DNA of 5,842 nt, from the NCBI GenBank assembly GCA_003524705.1, contig DQGV01000158.1, positions 1-5,842 on the forward strand. Direction: 5' to 3'. The notes beneath the pieces were generated by a model that searched no databases, had not been told where the DNA came from, and saw only the letters and a list, made by a program, of their open reading frames with translations. This stretch comes from Anaerolineae bacterium. Its GTDB lineage: Bacteria > Chloroflexota > Anaerolineae > Anaerolineales > Villigracilaceae. Of the stretch, positions 1-4,453 are shown piece after piece; the first letter of the stretch is position 1, and each line of letters opens with the position of its first letter. The translations under genes and the position numbers were made by a program.

Positions 1-275
1 GAAAGTTTACCAACGGTCAACAAGTAACAGTCGCGGTCAGACCCGAAAAACTTCGCCTCAATAATCCAGTAAATGAGGATAACAATCTTAAAGGTCATGT
101 GGAAGAAGTTATCTATATCGGCACAGATACACATTATGGCGTGCGTTTTACTGGTGGGCATAAAGCTCGCATTCGTGAACAAAATGTGACTGTGGCACAA
201 AAATCCTTAGCCAAAACGGGTGATGAAGTAACCATGTCGTTTACGCATACATCACCACGCATTCTTACAGAATAG
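1..275 (+). CDS. potA: PotA, polyamine ABC transporter ATPase (C-terminal end, 5' partial)
   Basis: Only the last 90 codons are in the window (reading frame 3, stop TAG at 273-275); the ATPase core with the Walker and signature motifs lies upstream and is not seen. The visible part contains VAVRPEKLRL near its beginning, the typical opening of the TOBE domain that closes PotA and related importer ATPases, followed by a beta-rich stretch (GHVEEVIYIGTDTHYGVRF) and the ending TSPRILTE. In this family the ATPase binds the cytoplasmic face of PotB and PotC and powers uptake, while the TOBE region is regulatory. The potB start is 12 bases downstream, and the potBCD order supports PotA over another sugar- or iron-type ATPase. 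The identity depends partly on this context. Confidence 0.85.
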   Translation, partial: KFTNGQQVTVAVRPEKLRLNNPVNEDNNLKGHVEEVIYIGTDTHYGVRFTGGHKARIREQNVTVAQKSLAKTGDEVTMSFTHTSPRILTE

Positions 276-277
276 GC

Positions 278-282
278 GGAGG
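278..282 (+). promoter_or_regulatory. Ribosome binding site of potB
   Basis: GGAGG lies 5 bases before the ATG at 288, directly after the potA stop codon. It fixes the potB start and shows tight operon spacing. Confidence 0.8.
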
Positions 283-287
283 TTTCG

Positions 288-1199
288 ATGCTTAAATTCT
301 TCCGCGGTAAAAGTAATTGGCAACTCTTTGGGTTGCTTTCCCCCGGCGCGTTATGGATTTTGATTTTCTTTAACTTGCCGATTTTGATTGTGATGTTCAT
401 CAGTTTTGTTGAACGTGGTCGGGCAGGCGGTATTCAAATTCCGCCAGTCTACACACTTGAGAATTATTCACAACTTTTCAACGCATGTGTATCCGAATTT
501 GCTGGACCAGAATGTGACCCATTTTTGTACATCGGCATTTTCGGAAATTCAGTCCGAATTGCATTAATTGTCACATTTTGGTGCATCATTCTTGGATACC
601 CACTTTCATATTTCATCTCCAAACAAAAACCAGTCTGGCGTGATGCTTTGATGATTTTGGTCATCATTCCATTTTGGACTAATTTTCTTGTGCGTACCTA
701 TGCGCTCAAACAAGTGTTGGCGGCAGAAGGTTTGTTAAATTCATTCTTAATGGGAATTGGCATTATCGGTCAGCCACTTGATTTGCTCTTCAATGAATTT
801 GCAGTGGTGGTTGGTTTAATTTATGGTTACTTGCCATTTGCTGTTTTGCCAATGTACGCTTCCATAGAAAAATTTGACCATTCATTAATGGAAGCCGCCT
901 CAGATTTAGGCGCACCGCCTCAACGTGCATTTTGGCGAGTCATGTTACCGATGACATTGCCCGGCATATTCGCCGCCTTGGTGCTGGTGTTTGTTCCAGT
1001 GGTGGGCGCATTCATCACACCTGATATTATGGGCGGTGGAAAAGTAGAAATGATTGGCACATTGATTAATCGTCAATTTGGTGTGGCGCGTAACTGGCCC
1101 TTTGGTTCTTCCATGTCGCTTATCTTGATGTTGTTAGTTTTAATCGGTGTGATTTTCTACTTCCGTTCTAGCACAGAAGAAACACGGAGGGCGATGTGA
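288..1199 (+). CDS. potB: PotB, polyamine ABC transporter permease
   Basis: This 303-residue MetI-like inner-membrane permease would pair with PotC to form the polyamine channel. Hydrophobic segments are visible at about residues 13-40, 88-112, 118-138, 171-195, 226-245 and 275-292, the six-helix layout of the family. The EAA loop that docks with the ATPase is at residues 202-221 (EAASDLGA, then RVMLPMTLPGI). E. coli PotB is somewhat shorter. Part of the difference is the first external loop, which has two cysteines (C67 and C76) in an apparent insertion. The ATG at 288 is chosen because GGAGG precedes it by 5 bases. Its TGA overlaps the GTG start of potC, indicating translational coupling. 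Placing it as PotB rather than PotC rests on gene order and on the N-terminal LLSPGALWILIFFNLPI pattern. Confidence 0.93.
   Translation: MLKFFRGKSNWQLFGLLSPGALWILIFFNLPILIVMFISFVERGRAGGIQIPPVYTLENYSQLFNACVSEFAGPECDPFLYIGIFGNSVRIALIVTFWCIILGYPLSYFISKQKPVWRDALMILVIIPFWTNFLVRTYALKQVLAAEGLLNSFLMGIGIIGQPLDLLFNEFAVVVGLIYGYLPFAVLPMYASIEKFDHSLMEAASDLGAPPQRAFWRVMLPMTLPGIFAALVLVFVPVVGAFITPDIMGGGKVEMIGTLINRQFGVARNWPFGSSMSLILMLLVLIGVIFYFRSSTEETRRAM
1186..1190 (+). promoter_or_regulatory. Ribosome binding site deciding the GTG start of potC
   Basis: GGAGG within the end of potB lies 5 bases before GTG at 1196. It supports the GTG start and the 4-base GTGA overlap with the potB stop. Confidence 0.75.
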
Positions 1200-2326
1200 G
1201 CACACAAACATTTCCTCCTTATCCTCGTCAAAAAGTGCGTTTAAGCACACGCATTGGTAACTGGCTTTTAGGAACAAATGCCGCTTTGGTATTTGGTTTC
1301 ATTTATTTGCCCGTTATCATTTTGATTTTGTTTTCATTCAACAACACACGCTCTGTGGCAGTGTTTGGCGGGTTTTCAGCTCAATGGTATGTGACGCTTT
1401 CACAAAACACAGAATTACTCGATGCCGCCAGAAATAGTTTACTGGTTGCATTAATCACTACGATTTTTGCAACAGCCATTGGCACATTGACCGCCATTGC
1501 GATGGATAGATACCGATTCAAATTACGCACCGCATTTGATGCTAATTTGTATTTACCAATTGTGATTCCAGAAATTGTGATGGGTATTGCATTACTACTT
1601 TTCTTTAATCAAGCCCTATTCCCATTTTTGCAAAACATCTTTGGCATTCGAGCATCCACTGGGCTTCATACCATTACCATTTCTCACATCGCATTTGATA
1701 TTCCATTTGTGTATGTGATTGTGCGTGCCCGTTTAGCAGATTTTGACCGCACGCTAGAAGAAGCCGCTTCTGACCTCGGGGCAGATGAGTGGAAAACCTT
1801 CAACAGAGTCACACTGCCATTGCTGATGCCCGGTATCATCGGCGGTGCTTTAATGGCATTCACTCTTTCATTAGATGATTACCTTATCACTGTATTTACA
1901 AAAGGTATTCAAGAACAAACCATGCCTTTGTATATTTACTCATTGGTGCGTAAAGGTGTTACGCCAGAAATTAATGCGTTATCTACAGCCTTATTAGTTG
2001 GTTCAATTGGATTGGTTGGGCTTTCACTTACTGCCCAAAATGGTGGACCTGTTTATACCCGCGCCATGTCTGTTGGTGCAGGGTTAGGCGTTGGGTTATA
2101 TGCACTCTTCAGCCTGCCGACTTTGTTTGCTTCATTTACAGTTGGTGGTTTAATCGTCACTCTGATTTTATTAGCAGGCTTATATTCTGCGTGGCGTTCA
2201 TTTAGCGGATATCGAGAAGAACTTGCTGAAACAAATCAATCGGGCAAAGTGCTCTCTGTGATTGTGCTGATTGTAGTTTTGTTAATTTCCTATCTTTCCG
2301 CTTTGATATTATTATCTCAACGATAA
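1196..2326 (+). CDS. potC: PotC, polyamine ABC transporter permease with C-terminal membrane extension
   Basis: This is the second MetI-like permease of the polyamine importer, 376 residues from a GTG start that overlaps the potB TGA. Hydrophobic segments at about 27-48, 80-103, 117-137, 158-176, 210-232 and 262-280 make the usual six-helix core, with the EAA loop EAASDLGADEW at 189-199 followed by RVTLPLLMPGI. E. coli PotC is about 264 residues and ends just after its sixth helix. Here roughly 95 further residues follow, with hydrophobic stretches at about 291-312, 314-332 and 351-373 and a charged link near 337-350 (GYREELAETN). The frame is open throughout and codon style does not change obviously, so I see no frameshift. 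The role of the extension is unknown. Family membership is secure; the polyamine assignment comes from potA and potD context. Confidence 0.92.
   Translation: MSTQTFPPYPRQKVRLSTRIGNWLLGTNAALVFGFIYLPVIILILFSFNNTRSVAVFGGFSAQWYVTLSQNTELLDAARNSLLVALITTIFATAIGTLTAIAMDRYRFKLRTAFDANLYLPIVIPEIVMGIALLLFFNQALFPFLQNIFGIRASTGLHTITISHIAFDIPFVYVIVRARLADFDRTLEEAASDLGADEWKTFNRVTLPLLMPGIIGGALMAFTLSLDDYLITVFTKGIQEQTMPLYIYSLVRKGVTPEINALSTALLVGSIGLVGLSLTAQNGGPVYTRAMSVGAGLGVGLYALFSLPTLFASFTVGGLIVTLILLAGLYSAWRSFSGYREELAETNQSGKVLSVIVLIVVLLISYLSALILLSQR
2039..2323 (+). other. PotC extension: extra hydrophobic segments beyond the permease domain
   Basis: This covers codons 282-376 of potC. It is rich in Gly, Leu, Val and Ala, with two adjacent likely membrane segments, a short charged stretch and a final hydrophobic helix ending LLSQR. 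I do not recognise a named domain in it. Confidence 0.6.
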
Positions 2327-2336
2327 AGGAGGTGAT
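2326..2336 (+). promoter_or_regulatory. Orphan, near-perfect Shine-Dalgarno sequence
   Basis: AAGGAGGTGAT begins at the last base of the potC stop codon and matches the complement of the usual 16S rRNA 3' end over 11 bases. No ATG, GTG or TTG falls at a normal distance after it. The potD start is 64 bases further and has its own GGAG. It may be a ribosome standby site, a relic, or chance. Confidence 0.45.
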
Positions 2337-2342
2337 AGACTC

Positions 2343-2372
2343 TCGACACTTAACTGCATATATATGGATAAA
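2343..2372 (+). promoter_or_regulatory. Weak possible promoter for potD
   Basis: TCGACA (5 of 6 to TTGACA) at 2343-2348 is followed, after 18 bases, by GATAAA (4 of 6) at 2367-2372. A start near 2379 would leave a short leader holding the potD GGAG. Binding proteins are often made in excess over their permeases, so an internal promoter is reasonable, but the match is modest. Confidence 0.3.
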
Positions 2373-2400
2373 TCAAACTAATTAATGGAGAAGAAAAGAA

Positions 2401-3528
2401 ATGAAAAAAACGCTTATATACATCTTTGTTCTGTTGGCTGTGATGCTAGCCGCTTGTGCACCTGCCACAGGAGCAGAATCTGAAACAGGTGGCGAAACAA
2501 CTGTCACCTCAGACCGATGCGGTGACGCATCTCAATTGGCAGATACAATTTATCTTTACAACTGGGTTGAATATATTGACCCAGCCATCAAAGACCAATT
2601 CTTAGCAGAATGTGGTGTTGAAGTAGTAGAAACAAACTTTGACTCGAATGAAACGCTTCTTGCTACTTTGCAAGCGGGCGGCGCGGCATATGATGTGATT
2701 GTCCCTTCTGATTACATGGTGCAAATTTTAATTTCAGAAGGTTATTTGATGGAAATTGATAAGAGCGTGGTGACCAACCTCGCTAATATGAACGAATTAA
2801 ACGTCAACCAATATTTTGACCCCGAACAAAAATATACCGTGCCTTATTTATGGGGAACATCTGGTTTTGCTGTAGATACAACTGCAGTGCCAGACTATGA
2901 AGCCTCTTGGCGCATGGTGTTTGAACCAACCCCAGAAAACTGTGGAAAAATCAGCATGTTAGATGACCAACGCGAAACACTCGGCGCGGCATTGATGTAT
3001 TTGGGATATTCTCTCAACTCAACCGACCCAGCTGAATTAGAAGAAGCCAAAAACTTGTTGATTGCCCAAGCCGAATGTGTGCGTGCCTATGATAGCCAAA
3101 CCAATGATGACTTGCTCATCACTGGTGAAACTGTCTTTGGTCACATGTGGACGGGTGATGCGATTTTGGCAGGCTTGCCAGATTATGGTGGTCGTGATGG
3201 AATCGTGTACGTCATCCCTGAAGAAGGTTGTGTGATTTGGCAAGATAACCTTGCTGTACCCGTTGGTGCCCCCAATGCATATACAGCTATGGTGTTTATC
3301 AATTACTTACACTACCCTGAAATTGCCGCACAAAATGCAGAATTTGTAGGGTATGGCACACCGAACCAAGCCGCGAAAGAATTTATTTCTGAAGAAGTGC
3401 TTGCCGACCCCGGCATTTACCCGCCAGCCGAAGTAGAAGCCCGCTTACAATGGTTAGAAGATGTAGGTGATGCTTTACAACTCTACGACCGCATTTGGAC
3501 CGAGTTCAAAGCCTCAGTAGGTAGTTAG
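2401..3528 (+). CDS. potD: PotD, spermidine/putrescine-binding lipoprotein
   Basis: This 375-residue extracytoplasmic receptor would deliver polyamine to PotBC. The N-terminus is a lipoprotein signal (MKK, hydrophobic 5-18, lipobox LAAC with Cys19), followed by a flexible Gly/Thr/Glu-rich linker to about residue 45. The binding-protein fold then aligns along its length with E. coli PotD. Remembered ligand residues correspond to W55, E57 and Y58 (LYNWVEYI), Y105 (VPSDY), D189 and E192 (LDDQRE), W250 (HMWTG), and W280 and D282 (VIWQDNLAVP). The residue matching E. coli Q327 appears to be L352 (QWLEDVG), so specificity could differ. The mature part has five more cysteines (40, 71, 181, 226, 277). 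ATG 2401 is preceded by GGAG at 2387-2390 with a 10-base gap; upstream ATGs are out of frame. It is the last gene before a terminator. Confidence 0.95.
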   Translation: MKKTLIYIFVLLAVMLAACAPATGAESETGGETTVTSDRCGDASQLADTIYLYNWVEYIDPAIKDQFLAECGVEVVETNFDSNETLLATLQAGGAAYDVIVPSDYMVQILISEGYLMEIDKSVVTNLANMNELNVNQYFDPEQKYTVPYLWGTSGFAVDTTAVPDYEASWRMVFEPTPENCGKISMLDDQRETLGAALMYLGYSLNSTDPAELEEAKNLLIAQAECVRAYDSQTNDDLLITGETVFGHMWTGDAILAGLPDYGGRDGIVYVIPEEGCVIWQDNLAVPVGAPNAYTAMVFINYLHYPEIAAQNAEFVGYGTPNQAAKEFISEEVLADPGIYPPAEVEARLQWLEDVGDALQLYDRIWTEFKASVGS

Positions 3529-3536
3529 TTAATCAA

Positions 3537-3576
3537 AAAGTGACAGTCACTCGAAAGTGACTGTCACTTTATTAAT
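3537..3576 (+). terminator. Hairpin terminator ending the pot operon
   Basis: A perfect 14-bp stem (3537-3550 with 3557-3570) encloses a 6-base loop TCGAAA, 8 bases after the potD stop. The T-run after it on the + strand is short (TTTATT). On the - strand it reads into TTTTTGATT, so it could act in both directions, although no - strand gene is seen. Each arm holds a 13-bp palindrome (AGTGACAGTCACT at 3539-3551, AGTGACTGTCACT at 3556-3568), which is unusual for a simple terminator. Confidence 0.82.
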
Positions 3577-3633
3577 ATGGGGTTAAAATAAGCACAAAAA
3601 CACACAGAATTGTAAATAATAGTTATAAAACCA

Positions 3634-3662
3634 TTGACATTTATACATAATCGTCATAGAAT
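3634..3662 (+). promoter_or_regulatory. Near-consensus sigma-70-type promoter of the Lrp/AsnC regulator
   Basis: TTGACA at 3634-3639 is an exact -35 box. After exactly 17 bases comes TAGAAT at 3657-3662, one base from TATAAT. The sequence upstream is very AT-rich. The expected start, 6-8 bases past the -10 box, coincides with ATG 3669. Confidence 0.75.
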
Positions 3663-3692
3663 ATGGGTATGGAAAGCATAATCGTCACAGAA
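3646..3692 (+). repeat. 16-base direct repeat across the promoter and first codons (candidate operator)
   Basis: CATAATCGTCATAGAA at 3646-3661 and CATAATCGTCACAGAA at 3677-3692 differ at one base and lie 31 bases apart, about three DNA turns. The first covers the spacer and -10 box, the second lies inside the coding start. This fits paired binding sites for a regulator, plausibly the gene's own product, but no binding is shown. Confidence 0.6.
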
Positions 3693-4136
3693 CGCCCTGA
3701 AAAACTAGATGAGATTGACCATTATATTATCCAAACGCTACAAAAGGACGGGCGTGAAGCCTTCGCACAAATTGCCGAAGACCTCAAAGTATCGCCGGGC
3801 ATGATTCGCCAGCGTTACAACCGCCTTGTAGAACTTGGTTATCTCAAAGTTATCGCGGCGACCAACCCGTTGATGATGGGCAAACGCACGATGGCGATGA
3901 TAGGCGTGCGCACCGACGGCAGAAAAATGCTCGAAGCCGCCAACAAAATCTCAAAGTTTGATGAAGTTGTATATGTTGTATTCGTCAGTGGTGGCTACGA
4001 CATCATGCTCGAAGTTTTTTGCAAAGACCATGAAGACCTACTCAAATTCATGACCGAAAAACTTGCCAAAGTAGACGGCGTGCGCGAAACCGAATCTTTC
4101 ATTTATTTGAAGATAGCCAAAGAAATTTATTTTTAG
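3669..4136 (+). CDS. Lrp/AsnC family transcriptional regulator
   Basis: This is a 155-residue DNA-binding regulator in the usual Lrp/AsnC size range. Residues about 13-60 form the winged helix-turn-helix (LDEIDHYIIQTLQKDGR, then IAEDLKVSPGMIRQRYNRLVELGYLK). Residues about 75-148 form the ligand-sensing RAM domain, with beta strand TMAMIGVRTDG, helix, and the SGGYDIML turn where effectors often bind in this family. Such proteins form dimers to octamers and respond to amino acids; the effector here cannot be read from sequence. I choose ATG 3669 over ATG 3663 because the -10 box ends at 3662 and there is no Shine-Dalgarno sequence, so the transcript would begin at or near 3669. Starting at 3663 adds only Met-Gly. 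It stands alone after the pot terminator; control of pot or of the downstream dehydrogenase is inference. Confidence 0.92.
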   Translation: MESIIVTERPEKLDEIDHYIIQTLQKDGREAFAQIAEDLKVSPGMIRQRYNRLVELGYLKVIAATNPLMMGKRTMAMIGVRTDGRKMLEAANKISKFDEVVYVVFVSGGYDIMLEVFCKDHEDLLKFMTEKLAKVDGVRETESFIYLKIAKEIYF

Positions 4137-4237
4137 ATAAAAATCCGCCTCGTTCTTGACCTGTGACCTGATTCTGCTCCGTGAAAACTTGTCTGCCTCC
4201 CAACAGAGAGGATGGCAGAGCCAATTGAAAGGATTTT
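4137..4237 (+). other. Non-coding leader-like stretch with one modest hairpin
   Basis: Between the regulator and the 39-codon ORF I see no protein gene or tRNA. An imperfect hairpin pairs TCTGCC (4192-4197) with GGCAGA (4214-4219) and TCC (4198-4200) with GGA (4210-4212), with one bulged T. GATAAA at 4136-4141 could serve as a -10 box, but no good -35 box precedes it. I cannot match this stretch to a known riboswitch. Confidence 0.35.
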
Positions 4238-4357
4238 ATGCAAGCCCTTGTTCGTGGACTAAAACAATTCGGGGACATGATGGTAGAAGCGTACCTCATG
4301 GCATTGACAATCAATACAAAGCCAGTGCGTCAAAACAAAAAGCCAAACCGCTATTAA
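4238..4357 (+). CDS. Possible 39-residue small protein
   Basis: ATG 4238 opens a 39-codon frame ending in TAA 4355-4357. GAAAGGA lies just upstream (4227-4233, about 4 bases before the ATG), and a terminator begins 4 bases after the stop, so this looks like a complete small transcription unit. The product starts MQALVRGLKQFGDMM, continues as an amphipathic or weakly hydrophobic helix to about residue 25, then turns basic with Lys at 28, 34 and 35 and Arg at 31 and 38 (NTKPVRQNKKPNRY). There is no cysteine, signal peptide or clear membrane span. I do not recognise a family. It could be a small basic protein, a leader peptide for the downstream dehydrogenase, or a chance ORF inside a small RNA. 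Confidence 0.45.
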   Translation: MQALVRGLKQFGDMMVEAYLMALTINTKPVRQNKKPNRY

Positions 4358-4361
4358 TCAT

Positions 4362-4398
4362 AAAAGACGGCATGAACTATCATGCCGTCTTTTTATTT
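4362..4398 (+). terminator. Intrinsic terminator before the dehydrogenase gene
   Basis: A perfect 14-bp stem (4362-4375 with 4380-4393) has a 4-base loop ACTA and a T-rich tail (TCTTTTTATTT). The core GACGGCATGA/TCATGCCGTC is strong. It ends the unit holding the 39-codon ORF and lies 60 bases before the dehydrogenase start, so that gene needs its own promoter or readthrough. Confidence 0.87.
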
Positions 4399-4408
4399 AT
4401 GTCAATCT

Positions 4409-4431
4409 AACTCGCGGACGCGGGTTATAAA
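4409..4431 (+). promoter_or_regulatory. Candidate operator/promoter region of the dehydrogenase gene
   Basis: AACTCGCG-GA-CGCGGGTT (4409-4426) is an imperfect dyad with 7 of 8 arm positions matched, and is notably GC-rich in an AT-rich gap. It overlaps TATAAA at 4426-4431, a plausible -10 box. No convincing -35 box is seen, so activator dependence or a different promoter is possible. Confidence 0.35.
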
Positions 4432-4438
4432 ACTAAAT

Positions 4439-4442
4439 GGAG
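4439..4442 (+). promoter_or_regulatory. Ribosome binding site of the dehydrogenase
   Basis: GGAG lies 11 bases before ATG 4454. The intervening ATG at 4446 gives only Met-Leu-Val before a TGA that overlaps ATG 4454. The in-frame ATG at 4382 lies within the upstream terminator and is not credible. Confidence 0.55.
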
Positions 4443-4453
4443 AATATGCTTGT

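Noticed and set aside
134..667. - strand open frames opposite potA and potB
   Set aside because: Shadows of well-recognised + strand genes, with low-complexity or unrecognisable products.
2151..2160. TAATCGTCAC inside potC, matching 10 bases of the regulator repeat
   Set aside because: It covers only 10 of 16 bases and is explained by the codons for Leu-Ile-Val-Thr; likely chance.
4212..4262. 16-codon ORF (MAEPIERILCKPLFVD) overlapping the 39-codon ORF
   Set aside because: The purine-rich stretch is too close to its ATG, and it is very short and overlapped in another frame.
4191..4280. Possible tRNA or known riboswitch in the gap
   Set aside because: No cloverleaf, T-loop or CCA-like end could be drawn, and no known riboswitch core was recognised.
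4156..4410. 84-codon open frame on the + strand between the regulator and the dehydrogenase
   Set aside because: It starts with TTG without a ribosome site, runs through the terminator hairpin, and overlaps the better supported 39-codon ORF in another frame.
4382..4453. Upstream ATG that would add 24 residues to the dehydrogenase
   Set aside because: The ATG lies inside the terminator's right arm and the added residues precede the first Rossmann strand, which begins right after ATG 4454.
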